DNA of 64,000 nt, taken from the NCBI GenBank assembly GCA_009691725.1, contig SIAP01000004.1, positions 49,917 through 113,916 of the forward strand, in the 5' to 3' direction. The notes under the pieces are model-generated. The model was not told the DNA's origin, did no database searches, and saw only the letters and a list, made by a program, of their open reading frames with translations. A program made the position numbers and the translations under genes. Below, in pieces: positions 1 to 8,776 of this stretch (its first letter is position 1; every line of letters begins with the position of its first letter). The stretch comes from Phycisphaerales bacterium. GTDB taxonomy: Bacteria > Planctomycetota > Phycisphaerae > Phycisphaerales > SM1A02.

Positions 1-537
1 TGCTTCGCTGCAACGGGTGGATGCGTCAATCTTTCGTATCAGTCCTGTCTGGGAGCGGGTGGAACCCCGGGCCCCGAGGGCAGCCTCTGCGCGAGTTATG
101 TGTGCTTCCCAACTGGTGCTTGCTGTTTGAGTAACGGGACATGCGCCGGCGGAGTGAGCCCTTCGGCATGTGCGTCGCAGGGTGGCAACTATCAGGGCAA
201 TGGCACGACCTGCGCGGGGGTGAATTGCCCGGCACCAGTTGGAGCGTCGTGCTTCCCAAGCGGGTTCTGCCTCATTCTTACCCAAGCGGAGGCGATCAAC
301 GCCGGTGCCTCCTGGGCTGGTGCTGGCACGCTCTGCACCGATGCCAATGGAAATGGAACTGCCGATCTCTGCGAAGGAAATCCAGCAGACGTCAACAATG
401 ACGGCTTTGTGAACGGGATCGATCTTGCTTCTGTTCTCTCCGCATGGGGTACGTCAGGTGGAGCAGCTGACATCAACAACGACGGGATCGTGAACGGCGT
501 TGACCTTGCGTCAATCTTGAGCAATTGGACAGGTTGA
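1..537 (+). CDS. C-terminal part of a secreted Cys-rich protein with two dockerin-type repeats (5' end outside window)
   Basis: The reading frame is open from base 1 to the TGA at 535-537, so the gene begins before the window. The visible 178 residues hold repeated Cys-rich units of the GACC...G.C type, followed by two dockerin-like calcium-binding repeats (DVNNDGFVNGIDLAS at about 388-447 and DINNDGIVNGVDLAS at about 469-528). Each repeat has the D-x-N-x-D-G pattern of a calcium loop followed by a helix. Planctomycetes often end large exported proteins this way; the repeats may hold the protein at the cell surface or in a complex. The catalytic or binding part, if any, lies upstream and cannot be judged. 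Confidence 0.8.
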   Translation, partial: CFAATGGCVNLSYQSCLGAGGTPGPEGSLCASYVCFPTGACCLSNGTCAGGVSPSACASQGGNYQGNGTTCAGVNCPAPVGASCFPSGFCLILTQAEAINAGASWAGAGTLCTDANGNGTADLCEGNPADVNNDGFVNGIDLASVLSAWGTSGGAADINNDGIVNGVDLASILSNWTG

Positions 538-579
538 CGATTCGCAGCGAGGTCCGAGATCAACTTCGCGAACGTTTCC

Positions 580-585
580 TATACT
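580..585 (+). promoter_or_regulatory. Putative -10 box of the tRNA-Ser(CGA) gene
   Basis: TATACT lies 11 bases before the first base of the tRNA, the right place for a sigma-70-type -10 element with transcription starting near 591-593. I could not find a convincing -35 hexamer at 16-18 bases upstream, so this is only a positional guess. Confidence 0.35.
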
Positions 586-596
586 GACGAATCCCT

Positions 597-684
597 GGAG
601 AGGTGTCCGAGCGGTTGAAGGAGCCAGTCTCGAAAACTGGTGTGGGCCTCGTGCTCACCGTGAGTTCGAATCTCACCCTCTCCG
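597..684 (+). tRNA. tRNA-Ser(CGA)
   Basis: Class II tRNA of 88 nt. Acceptor strands GGAGAGG (597-603) and CCTCTCC (677-683) pair fully, with discriminator G at 684. The anticodon stem CCAGT/ACTGG encloses loop CTCGAAA with anticodon CGA at 631-633, reading UCG. A long variable arm typical of tRNA-Ser lies between the anticodon and T arms, and the T loop GTTCGAATC is present. CCA is not encoded. A run of five T follows at 685-689 and may help end transcription. Confidence 0.96.
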
Positions 685-729
685 TTTTTCGATCGTTCGT
701 GTTGTGTGGTTGCGCTTTGCGCCGCTTGG

Positions 730-1611
730 CTAGGTCTGCGGTGCGTTTGGAACTCCGACCACCATGGCATCCGTTGCTTTGACCCATCCTGATTGACCAT
801 CTGCGAGGCGGATGCGATACCAACCCGGGCGCGCTTCCAACATTGTGAATTCCATTCCTTGGGGGAAGGAGTCGGTGAATGCTGGGGCAAAGCCGTCGCC
901 ATTGCCTTTGCGCAACACAACGGAATCATGGATGAGTACTCCTGGCGGATCCATGGATCGTTGCAGGGAATCGACCACCACCGTGGAGCTGACGAGCACG
1001 CAGCTCACACCGACCGCTGCGATCACGAATCGCCAGAGAGATCGACGACGGAATCGGTCGAGGATCGCACCTGTCACAATTCCACACAGCGCAACCCACA
1101 GGGCGAAGCTGAGCACGCGGCGCGAACTGAATGACACATCACTCCATGTGGCCGCGATGCGGTCGATCGTCGGTGAAACGCGGGCGCCATCAGCAGCGCC
1201 CGTCACCAACCCTCGGGCGTGCGAATGATTCGACAGCACTCGCGGGTCTGCTGGGAGCAGCCGATCCGCTTCGAGCAGCGCACCAATGCCTTGTCCGATC
1301 TCGCCTGACTGAATGAGCGCGTTGCCAAGGTTGAAGTACATCTCGCCGCTTTGCGCGCCAGCGTCGACGACTCGGCGAAATCCAGCGGCAGAATCGGCGA
1401 AGAGAGCGCGCGCGCGTGATGGGTCATCCGAAAGAACACTCATCGCCTCATCGAACTGTGATTGCGCGCGCGTTGCCACTTCAAGGCGCTGCTGCGGTGT
1501 GTTCGTGCTGGGCTGTTCAGAATCTGCGGAGGCATTGGTCGCGATCGCAGCAGCGAAGAGCGTGATTGTCATCAGCGTTCGCAGCGCCTTGCAATTGTTG
1601 ATGATCTTCAA
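730..1611 (-). CDS. TPR and SH3-like membrane protein of the Bat operon (BatE-like)
   Basis: About 293 residues. A TTG start at 1611 overlaps the TGA stop of batD (TTGA), and the following KIINNCKALRTLM plus a hydrophobic stretch ending NASA makes a good signal peptide; a longer reading from an ATG at 1668 would run inside batD. A TPR-like segment (FNLGNALIQSGEIGQGIGALLEADRLLP) is followed by two transmembrane helices and a C-terminal SH3-like domain containing GWYRIRLADGQSGWV. This order (TPR, two membrane helices, SH3) is typical of BatE-type proteins. It is the last gene of an eight-gene minus-strand operon. TPR and SH3 domains suggest protein or envelope-polymer binding in the periplasm; the exact partner is unknown. 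Confidence 0.8.
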   Translation of the reverse strand: MKIINNCKALRTLMTITLFAAAIATNASADSEQPSTNTPQQRLEVATRAQSQFDEAMSVLSDDPSRARALFADSAAGFRRVVDAGAQSGEMYFNLGNALIQSGEIGQGIGALLEADRLLPADPRVLSNHSHARGLVTGAADGARVSPTIDRIAATWSDVSFSSRRVLSFALWVALCGIVTGAILDRFRRRSLWRFVIAAVGVSCVLVSSTVVVDSLQRSMDPPGVLIHDSVVLRKGNGDGFAPAFTDSFPQGMEFTMLEARPGWYRIRLADGQSGWVKATDAMVVGVPNAPQT

Positions 1612-3458
1612 GGTGCCCTCACTTCCCGCGCAGTTGTCCAGGAAAGTCCCTCCATCTCGGTCACGCACGAACGCGCTTCGGCGAGCGCATTCGCGTGCTC
1701 GTCTTTCACATCATCCTGCGGTGTTGCGCTCCCAAATTGCGCTCGCTCAGCACTCCGAAGCAACGCGTCCACCCGCTCTTGCAGATAGATCGGTGCGTCA
1801 GCATCAACAAGTGCGCGGCGTGCTTCCCCACGCGTGAGTGTGCCGCTGGTTCGATTCAGGCGATCGGCGAGGTATCCCGTCAGAGCGCCGGCGATATCTC
1901 CAGAGGCAATTCTTCGCATGGCAGTCCTGCTCGCACCGATGCACCGAGAGAGTGCGATGTCACCACGACGGCGTTCCCTTCGTCGTTGCAGCAGAACGAT
2001 TCCACCACAGACCAACGGGGGCAGAGACAGTGCGCCAACCGTCAGCGCCATTCCAATCGAGCGACTCTGGTCATCCATCATCGCCAGAGTGGGAACAGCA
2101 TTCGCAACGAGACCCTCCGATGTTGCGGTGAACCCGCTCGGCGCAGGCGTTGTGCCAGCAGACTTTGCGATGATCGCATCAGTTGCGATGTGTTCGGATG
2201 CCACCACGGTGAGGTCGATCGGTTTGGTACTCGCTGTTCGATAGCCACCAAGAGTCGGGTCAAACCAAGCGAACTCGATCGCCGGGATCTGCTTGACTCC
2301 CGTGTGGGTTGGTCGAATCGTCTGCGTGAAGGACTTCTGGTGACCATCGATGATTCCCGCAAGGGGCGCACTTGGCATCCGAAAATCGGCTGCGATCGCC
2401 GGTGTATCGAGGGCTGGTGGAGCAAGTGAGCCCAGCGAATCTGCCTTTGCGAGGTCCGTTACGATCAGCGTGAGTGTGATCGGGTCTCCAACTGCGGCGG
2501 TCAACGGTTTCGCTGAACTGGCGACTGCGAACGATCCAACTGCTCCCCGAAAGGACGAGGGCTGCCCCTCGGTTGGCAGCGGGCGCACATCAATGCCGAT
2601 GCTGGTCGCACTCGTCGCGATCGGTTTGGTGGCCGCGACCTCCAACTCGTTTCGACCAAAGAACCCACGCGACGCAGCGAGGCGGACTGGATAGTTCCAT
2701 GCGATGCGAATCTCACTGAAGTCTGGCGTCCCAGTCGATGCGGGCGAAATGGTTGCGGAGATGTCATACGCAAGAAATGCATGACCGTCGATGAGTTCCT
2801 CGCGGCCGAGTGGATGTTGACCGCGCTGAGCCATCTCTTTGAGAGATGTAGAAAATGGGCCAAACTCGGATCGGTCGCCATCGATGAACCTCCACATGTC
2901 GCCCTCCTTGAGCGTGACTTGATACTCATCGCTGCGAAATGGTTTCACGAGGATGCGGAGGGTCACTGGGATCGGCTGACCGATCCACACTCGTGTCGTC
3001 GTGCCGATGACATGTGCACTCAGGAGATCGCCAGTGGTCGAAACGACTGATGAAATCGATGTGGGGCTGCTCGCGTGCTTGACGCCATCCACAACGATCG
3101 TGACTGGGGGAATCTGAAAAATGCCCACCGCCGATGGAGTGAGCATGACTGTGATTGCGGTCGTGTTGGTGCTTGATGATTTCCCGTTGATGAACTGCAT
3201 CGAGCTCATCGTCTGCCGACCAGGCTGAGTCTCGAAGTCGACGCCCGTGACCGTAGGGAATGATGGCTCGCCGATCTTGTCGGCATCACGCACAACAATT
3301 GTTAGGATCGACGGGCTCCCAGCAAATGTCTCTCGCTGGGTAAATGTGAAGGTGACATCGCCTGCAACAGCCGACACCGTCGATGCAAGCACACAAAGTG
3401 CGCAGACCATCGAAAGGCGGAGACTCGCTTGAATGTCAGGCGGTTGATGCATGCGCAT
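1608..3458 (-). CDS. batD: BatD-type beta-sandwich membrane protein (aerotolerance operon)
   Basis: 616 residues. An N-terminal signal peptide (LSMVCALCVLASTVSA) is followed by DVTFTFTQRETFAGSPSILTI, the usual start of the first BatD beta-sandwich domain. Several immunoglobulin-like segments follow, then one transmembrane helix at about 468-490, a basic stop-transfer segment (QRRRERRRG) and a roughly 110-residue cytoplasmic helical tail. BatD proteins are encoded with MoxR ATPases and VWA proteins and are thought to form part of an envelope complex linked to oxidative or other stress. The start lies 7 bases after the stop of the upstream TPR gene; the 3' end overlaps the next gene by four bases. 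Confidence 0.85.
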   Translation of the reverse strand: MRMHQPPDIQASLRLSMVCALCVLASTVSAVAGDVTFTFTQRETFAGSPSILTIVVRDADKIGEPSFPTVTGVDFETQPGRQTMSSMQFINGKSSSTNTTAITVMLTPSAVGIFQIPPVTIVVDGVKHASSPTSISSVVSTTGDLLSAHVIGTTTRVWIGQPIPVTLRILVKPFRSDEYQVTLKEGDMWRFIDGDRSEFGPFSTSLKEMAQRGQHPLGREELIDGHAFLAYDISATISPASTGTPDFSEIRIAWNYPVRLAASRGFFGRNELEVAATKPIATSATSIGIDVRPLPTEGQPSSFRGAVGSFAVASSAKPLTAAVGDPITLTLIVTDLAKADSLGSLAPPALDTPAIAADFRMPSAPLAGIIDGHQKSFTQTIRPTHTGVKQIPAIEFAWFDPTLGGYRTASTKPIDLTVVASEHIATDAIIAKSAGTTPAPSGFTATSEGLVANAVPTLAMMDDQSRSIGMALTVGALSLPPLVCGGIVLLQRRRERRRGDIALSRCIGASRTAMRRIASGDIAGALTGYLADRLNRTSGTLTRGEARRALVDADAPIYLQERVDALLRSAERAQFGSATPQDDVKDEHANALAEARSCVTEMEGLSWTTAREVRAP

Positions 3459-3465
3459 TCCTCTT

Positions 3466-4566
3466 CTACCAGTCTTTCGCCGTGGGTGTTCGTCGAAGCA
3501 CTTGCGCTCGTTCCTGTGACTCTCGGCGCATCTTTTCCCGGTCTCGCACTGCCTGAAGGAGGCGTTGTGCCTGCTCCTTGGTCAACGGTGCGGTCTCGAC
3601 CGGTTCGCCGGCACTTCCAGTCGCGTCTTCCTTCGCGTTTTCCTTCGTGTCTTCCTCTGCAGATTGTGCGGGATCTGTCTTGGTCTCTTCTGGTTTCGAT
3701 TCGGATGGCTTTGGCGACTCCTGATCCTGTGCGTTGGACTCGTCCTTGGATTCGTCGCCGTTGCCGCCTTGAGGTTCTTGTTCTTGCTGTTGCTCTGGCT
3801 CTTGTTTGTTCTGTTGTGGATCATCCTTCTGGTTCTGCTCTCCACCAGATTGGTTCTGCGGCTTCTGTTGCTGTTCGTCCTGTTGTTCGTCCTTTGGATC
3901 CTCCTGCTTCTGCTCTTCCTGCTTCTGCTCTTCCTGCTTCTGCTCTTCCTGCTTCTGCTCTTCCTGCTTCTGCTCTTGTTGCTTCTGCAACTCCTTCAAC
4001 TGCTTGAGCAATCGCGTGGCAGTCTCTGCATTGACTCGAGCATCAAGGTCTGTCGCATCCGCCTTCGCCGCGTCGGTGTAGTGCGTCAGCGCGGTGGTGA
4101 CTGCGTCGATTGCACCCTTGAGATCGGGCGCAGCCTGCGGTGTGGTTGTCTGCGCATCGGAAGGTGGTGCTTCGAGTTGTGTAAGTGCCTCGCTGTAGAC
4201 GGCATCTCCTTGATTGAACATGGATCGCGCCGAAAGAGCAGCGTCGGTCGACTCTGCTGCAACGGCAAACGATTCAGCCGCTCCCCTTCGATTCCCTGCG
4301 CGGTACTGCGCAACTCCTTGGTTGAATCTCGCTTCTGCACTTGATGGATCGTGCGCGAGCGCAGTGGCGTAGGCCTTCTCGCAGGCAGCGAAGTCGCCCG
4401 CATCCATCGCACGCCGAGCCTCTCGCACTGCGGCGCGGAATGCTGCTTGATCGACAGGTGGCGTTGACTGCGGAGCAGCGGCGTGCGCACCCAACCCAGC
4501 ACCCAACCCAGCACCCAGCGCCAGTACGCATGCCCCACAGAAGAGTTGGTGACTGCAGGACTTCAT
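3466..4566 (-). CDS. TPR protein with a long Gln/Glu/Lys-rich tail (BatC-like)
   Basis: 366 residues. A signal peptide contains the repeated LGAGLGAGLGA. TPR helices follow (AMDAGDFAACEKAYATALAHDPSSAEARFNQGVAQYRAGNRRGAAESFAVAAE and onward, to about residue 195). From about residue 195 to 320 the protein is low-complexity and highly charged, with five QEEQK-like units and then P/Q/E/D-rich sequence, ending in a short conserved-looking tail (LTKEQAQRLLQAVRDREK). TPR proteins with such tails accompany BatA/BatB in other bacteria. ATGA overlap with batB. The charged linker probably acts as a flexible or coiled spacer in the periplasm; this is inference. Confidence 0.8.
   Translation of the reverse strand: MKSCSHQLFCGACVLALGAGLGAGLGAHAAAPQSTPPVDQAAFRAAVREARRAMDAGDFAACEKAYATALAHDPSSAEARFNQGVAQYRAGNRRGAAESFAVAAESTDAALSARSMFNQGDAVYSEALTQLEAPPSDAQTTTPQAAPDLKGAIDAVTTALTHYTDAAKADATDLDARVNAETATRLLKQLKELQKQQEQKQEEQKQEEQKQEEQKQEEQKQEDPKDEQQDEQQQKPQNQSGGEQNQKDDPQQNKQEPEQQQEQEPQGGNGDESKDESNAQDQESPKPSESKPEETKTDPAQSAEEDTKENAKEDATGSAGEPVETAPLTKEQAQRLLQAVRDREKMRRESQERAQVLRRTPTAKDW
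3907..3981 (-). repeat. 15-bp tandem repeat inside the TPR gene
   Basis: Four identical copies of cttctgctcttcctg (plus strand) and a fifth diverged copy lie head to tail, encoding QEEQK units on the minus strand. Near-identity at the DNA level, not only in protein, suggests recent slippage expansion, so copy number may vary between strains. Confidence 0.9.
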
Positions 4567-5627
4567 GCGATACCTTGTGAGAGTGTGGATCCACCGGCAA
4601 TTGCCGCTGGCGTTGGTCGACGCACTCGCTTTCGATCACTGATCAGAGTCTCGCTGACCAAGAGCAGCAATGCGAGACCAACTGGCCACTGATAGCGGGG
4701 GATTCCTCGCTGGATCGTTGAGGTTTCAAACTCGCCGCGCTGCAGATCTGCGAAAGAGCGTTGCAGGATCTCACCGAGGTCGATGTGCGCAGTTCCCGCC
4801 TCCACAAACAATCCTCCAGCGCTCTGGGCTATGTCACGCAATGTCTGGGGATCCATCTTCGACCAGACTTCTTGACCATCATGCAACAGCCATGTTCGCG
4901 CGCCCTCATCCGCAACTGGAATACGCCCACCATCTCGAGAGTCTCCCAATCCAATCGTCATGATTCGAATGCCTTGCTTCTCAAAGATTTCCTTGGCAAC
5001 TGAGATGGGATCGCTGCCCATGTCCTCCCCATCCGACAGCAGCACAATCGCGCGACCTGCAATGGCATCGCTGGAAAAACTCTGGGCGGCGAGGCGCAGC
5101 GCATCGCCGAGCATCGAACCGCCGCGCAACAAAGACTTCGGTTGCAAGTCAGCGACGCTCGTCATGAAAGCGCCATAATTCAGGGTGAGCGGAGTGCGCA
5201 TTGCAGCCACCCCTGCAAAGTCCACCAGTCCAATGCGGTCGCCCGCCATTGTCTGGACGGCATCATCGATGAATAGTTTTGCGCGGTCCAGACGACTTGG
5301 AGTCGCGTCTTCTGCGAGCATCGATCGGCTGACATCAACCACGAACATCACATCTGCGCCCCGGCGGGTCACTTCCTCGGTCTCTGTTCCCATGCGGGGA
5401 TCGGTCAGTGCCAGCACGACCGCCATCATCGCCACAATCACGAGCATCGCTCGGATCCCGTGGCGCAGCGGTGAGAATGCCGGGGCAATCCGAGCGATCA
5501 GTTGTGCGTCGATCATCGATCGCATCGCACGCCTTCGCCACGCGACCGCCATCGCGCTGGCGATGGCAAGAAGTGCCACCAACCACAGCCAGTGGAGCGC
5601 AGCGAGATTGTTGAAGTCAAGTTCCAT
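4563..5627 (-). CDS. batB: BatB, membrane-anchored von Willebrand A protein
   Basis: 354 residues. Two N-terminal transmembrane helices (about 13-29 and 60-75) are followed by a VWA domain whose metal-ion site begins DVSRS at 98-102, and a C-terminal transmembrane helix near 318-336. The whole VWA domain should face the cytoplasm or periplasm between these anchors, as in the BatA/BatB family. The MIDAS motif looks intact, so Mg-dependent partner binding is plausible. Its ATG lies only four bases after the batA stop, and its own stop overlaps the TPR gene start (ATGA), which indicates translational coupling. Confidence 0.9.
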   Translation of the reverse strand: MELDFNNLAALHWLWLVALLAIASAMAVAWRRRAMRSMIDAQLIARIAPAFSPLRHGIRAMLVIVAMMAVVLALTDPRMGTETEEVTRRGADVMFVVDVSRSMLAEDATPSRLDRAKLFIDDAVQTMAGDRIGLVDFAGVAAMRTPLTLNYGAFMTSVADLQPKSLLRGGSMLGDALRLAAQSFSSDAIAGRAIVLLSDGEDMGSDPISVAKEIFEKQGIRIMTIGLGDSRDGGRIPVADEGARTWLLHDGQEVWSKMDPQTLRDIAQSAGGLFVEAGTAHIDLGEILQRSFADLQRGEFETSTIQRGIPRYQWPVGLALLLLVSETLISDRKRVRRPTPAAIAGGSTLSQGIA

Positions 5628-5631
5628 GACT

Positions 5632-6729
5632 TCAGTTCACACTCCGAAAGCGCGTGACAGACAGCGCGAGTTCAGCAGAGAGCACGAGGACCACCAGCAG
5701 AAGCAGCGGCGGCACTTCCACACCACGAAAGCGAAACGCAGTCACCGCGAGGTCGGTGTAATGCATGGACTGGCGCTGCTCGGTCTTCGTCTTCTCGAGT
5801 TGATCGATCTCTTGGTAAATCGCTTTGAGGCTTTCACCATCGGTCGCCCGAAAGTAGGCGCCACCCGTTCGCTGCGCCATGTCCTTGAGTAATGCCTCGT
5901 CGATGGACACAGGCATGTTTCGCAGGACTTGTCTGCCGAGTGAGTCCGTCCCAACTGGAAATGGTGCCGTCCCTCGCGTGCCGATGCCAATTGCGTAGAT
6001 CTTGATGCCGTAGGTGGCAGCAAGATCGGCAGCCACTCGAGGATCTATCTCCCCTGCGTTGTTTTCGCCGTCGGTCATCAAGATGATCGCAGCACTCTTG
6101 ATTGGCTGCCGCCCTGTGAGCGTTGCAGAGTGCTTCATGGCATCACGCAACCGTTCCACTCCCAGCGCGACACCCTCACCGATTGCCGTACCGTCCTCGG
6201 ATGGCTCCGATGCAGGTCGCACCTTCTTCAAGACATCAATGAGATAGCCATGGTCAAGTGTGAGGGGCGAGAGACTGTCTGCAAATCTTGCGAAGGTAAT
6301 GAGCCCCACGAGGTCATCAGGACGCCCCGCGAGTCCCTTTCCGCCTCGAACGAACGCTGTTCCGACATCCTTCACGGCGGCCAAACGATCTGCGCGAACT
6401 CCGTCGATCTCAAAGTCAAGCGCTCGCATCGATCCGGAACGATCGACGACAAACTGCAGCGCTGCACCCTCGACAAAGACTTTCGTCTGTTGATTCGCGA
6501 TGACTGGTCGTGCAAGGCAGAGTGCCAAGAGCGCGATGGCGACCCCGCGAAGGAGAGGCACAATCCAGCGGAGTCGTTGGATGTGCGAGACACCAGCCGC
6601 AGCAAGGATTCCCGTTGAGGAATAGCCGATGCGAACACGCCGATTGGGTGAGAGGAATCGCCATGCCGCGAGTGGAGCGAGCAGCATCAAAGGCAAGAAC
6701 CACGATGCAAGCAATTGGAAGGAGATCAT
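5632..6729 (-). CDS. batA: BatA, membrane-anchored von Willebrand A protein
   Basis: 365 residues from the ATG at 6729, chosen because it overlaps the upstream stop (ATGA) and begins the hydrophobic MISFQLLASWFLPLMLL; a longer reading to 6831 adds only unrelated sequence. Two N-terminal membrane helices, a VWA domain with MIDAS motif DRSGS at 96-100 and a conserved threonine region, then a C-terminal membrane helix (PPLLLLVVLVLSAELAL). This is a paralogue of the next gene, batB. BatA and BatB are expected to form the core of a complex controlled by the MoxR ATPase encoded upstream. Confidence 0.9.
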   Translation of the reverse strand: MISFQLLASWFLPLMLLAPLAAWRFLSPNRRVRIGYSSTGILAAAGVSHIQRLRWIVPLLRGVAIALLALCLARPVIANQQTKVFVEGAALQFVVDRSGSMRALDFEIDGVRADRLAAVKDVGTAFVRGGKGLAGRPDDLVGLITFARFADSLSPLTLDHGYLIDVLKKVRPASEPSEDGTAIGEGVALGVERLRDAMKHSATLTGRQPIKSAAIILMTDGENNAGEIDPRVAADLAATYGIKIYAIGIGTRGTAPFPVGTDSLGRQVLRNMPVSIDEALLKDMAQRTGGAYFRATDGESLKAIYQEIDQLEKTKTEQRQSMHYTDLAVTAFRFRGVEVPPLLLLVVLVLSAELALSVTRFRSVN

Positions 6730-7841
6730 GATGGCACCGTCGCCTCTGCGTGTGCATGCGAAGAAACCTGCTCTGGATCTGGCGTCGTCTCTTCGACAAA
6801 TGCTCGAGCAGCATGCAGCGCCCTCGCGCATTCATCTTTGGCCGGTCGGTGCGCCGCAAACTTCACCATGTCGGCAGCACCCAAGAATCGTGCGAGCAAT
6901 CGCTGATGCTGTTCCTCGAGACCAGCGGTCGACCGCGCGTGCAGCAAGAACTCCTGTGTCGTCTGGTCTGGAGCGGCGATGAAAAATCGTTGCTCAACAT
7001 ATTCGCGCAGTATTCCAGAGAGCCGAACCCAGAATCCATGAATGTCGCCTCGCTGCACCAGCGCGTCGCGCTCCAGCCGATCCAATTCCAATCGCGCCCA
7101 CTCATCAGGGAGGAGTTCACGTGCCTGTCGGGCGGTGCGGCGGCGCAGGAGCATCCACAAGACAAGTGCGAGCAGGGCTGCTGCGCAAGACCCAACAAGC
7201 CACCACCATGACCAGCCCGTATCAATCTCGACTGCGCCCTTGATGTCACGAAAGTGTGTCGGATCGAACTCTGCACCGATCAGGCTCACCACTTCAATGG
7301 AAGTCGGACCGACTGCGAGAGTGTGGTCGACGCCAGATGCATCCCTCCATTGGATGTCGATCGCTGCCAATTCCACGACGCCGCTCTCAAACGTCAGAGC
7401 ATCGAAGTTGATGACATGCGACTTGCCCGATGGTGCAGTCTCATGTTTCGATGGAACTGTCGGGGAGCCGCCAACATCCGCAATCGAAAACGCGCCGAGT
7501 GTTGATGGCAATGCCTGTGCCGAAACGCTGATCCCCGTCTTCGCGTTGACGGTCAGTGTGAACCGCACCGACTTCCCAACTTCCATGATGTCAACGGGAG
7601 CGCGAAGCGTTGCGGTGATTCCCTCATCGCTCGTTTCCACCAGAAGCGGGCGGACTGGTCGCGATGGAACGAGCGCGGGCGGCACAGTGTCAGGCTCGTC
7701 AGAGGGCGGGGGCGATACACCGTTTGGTGCGGTGACAGGCGACAGAGGATTGACTGGCGGCGCGAGCACCTGTCCACGGCTTGCAGCAGCGATTGTCAGC
7801 GCAAGGAGCGAAACGACGATGTTTCCTCGGTGGCACATCAT
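6726..7841 (-). CDS. Bat-operon membrane protein with N-terminal beta domain and DUF4381-like cytoplasmic tail
   Basis: 371 residues. Signal peptide (IVVSLLALTIAAASRGQ), a Pro-rich linker, a periplasmic beta-rich domain at about 65-205 resembling one BatD repeat (DIMEVGKSVRFTLTVNA), a transmembrane helix at about 213-232 and a helical cytoplasmic region to the C terminus with RLELDRLERDALVQRGDIHGFW and REYVEQRF. Tails of this kind occur in DUF4381 and BatD proteins next to MoxR genes. Both ends overlap neighbours by four bases (ATGA). The family assignment is by resemblance and context. Confidence 0.65.
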   Translation of the reverse strand: MMCHRGNIVVSLLALTIAAASRGQVLAPPVNPLSPVTAPNGVSPPPSDEPDTVPPALVPSRPVRPLLVETSDEGITATLRAPVDIMEVGKSVRFTLTVNAKTGISVSAQALPSTLGAFSIADVGGSPTVPSKHETAPSGKSHVINFDALTFESGVVELAAIDIQWRDASGVDHTLAVGPTSIEVVSLIGAEFDPTHFRDIKGAVEIDTGWSWWWLVGSCAAALLALVLWMLLRRRTARQARELLPDEWARLELDRLERDALVQRGDIHGFWVRLSGILREYVEQRFFIAAPDQTTQEFLLHARSTAGLEEQHQRLLARFLGAADMVKFAAHRPAKDECARALHAARAFVEETTPDPEQVSSHAHAEATVPS

Positions 7842-8719
7842 CGCACGCTCCGCGCCTCGCGCTTGCGAAAGTACGCAGTGATCGGTTCCACATAATCAAC
7901 GCCAGTTTGAATCACGAGCGGTTCAAGCTTGATGCGCCGAAGCGCAGTCTCGAATTGCAGAGCGCGCAGTTCTCCCGCGCGACGAAAGGCATCTCGAACC
8001 GATCGGCTCGCGGTGTCAACCACTCGACGGGATCCATTCTCCGCGTCTTCCAGTTCGATCAGTCCGACTGAGGGAAGCTCCTGTTCCCGTCTATCGAAGA
8101 TGCGCACAGGAATGACATCGTGGCGTCGGCGCGCGATCGCCATTGGCTGCTCCCATCCGCCATCAAGGAAGTCGCTCACCACGAAGACCACGGCTCGCCG
8201 CTTCTGCATCCGATTCACTTCATCGATGGCTGCTGCGAGATTCGCTCCGTGACCGACTGGCTGATGCGCGAGCAGATCGCGCACGATGCGAAGGACATGG
8301 CGCCGCCCCTTCCGCGGCGGGACAAACCGCTCGATGTGATCTGTGAAGAGGAGCAAGCCAACTTTGTCGTTGTTCCGTGTGGCACTGAACGCCAGCGTCG
8401 CGGCAACTTCAGCAACGAGTTCGCGCTTGGTCTGCGCGTGCGATCCAAAGGAGAGCGAACCCGACAGATCGATCGCCAAGAGGACGGTGAGTTCGCGCTC
8501 CTCCTTGAAGAGTTTGACATGGGGGCTCCCCGCGCGCGCCGACACATTCCAGTCAATCGTTCGAACATCGTCGCCATCGGCGTAGGGCCGCACCTCCTCG
8601 AATTCCATCCCGCGCCCCTTGAACGCAGAGAGATATCGCCCTGCAACGGCCTCTTGGACAATGTGCGATGTGCGAATCTCAATTCGCCGGATCTTTTTGA
8701 TGGCATCGCTCGTCAGCAT
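7838..8719 (-). CDS. DUF58 domain protein (VWA-like)
   Basis: 293 residues, cytoplasmic. The diagnostic DUF58 stretch is at about 33-75 (GRGMEFEEVRPYADGDDVR...IDWNVSAR), followed by a VWA-like fold with the metal site DLSGS near residue 90. The N terminus (IKKIRRIEIRTSHIVQEAVAGRYLS) is also typical. Genes of this family nearly always follow moxR, as here, and the product probably binds the MoxR ATPase or its client. The moxR stop is 57 bases upstream; the 3' end overlaps the next gene by four bases. Confidence 0.92.
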   Translation of the reverse strand: MLTSDAIKKIRRIEIRTSHIVQEAVAGRYLSAFKGRGMEFEEVRPYADGDDVRTIDWNVSARAGSPHVKLFKEERELTVLLAIDLSGSLSFGSHAQTKRELVAEVAATLAFSATRNNDKVGLLLFTDHIERFVPPRKGRRHVLRIVRDLLAHQPVGHGANLAAAIDEVNRMQKRRAVVFVVSDFLDGGWEQPMAIARRRHDVIPVRIFDRREQELPSVGLIELEDAENGSRRVVDTASRSVRDAFRRAGELRALQFETALRRIKLEPLVIQTGVDYVEPITAYFRKREARSVR

Positions 8720-8776
8720 CAGTCCCGTTCCTTCATTTCACGTGGGTCCCATGTCATCCGCTGTACTCCGCGTTGT

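Noticed and set aside
3907..3981. Repeats in the TPR gene as a separate mobile or regulatory repeat
   Set aside because: They are in frame and encode QEEQK units of a coding low-complexity tail.
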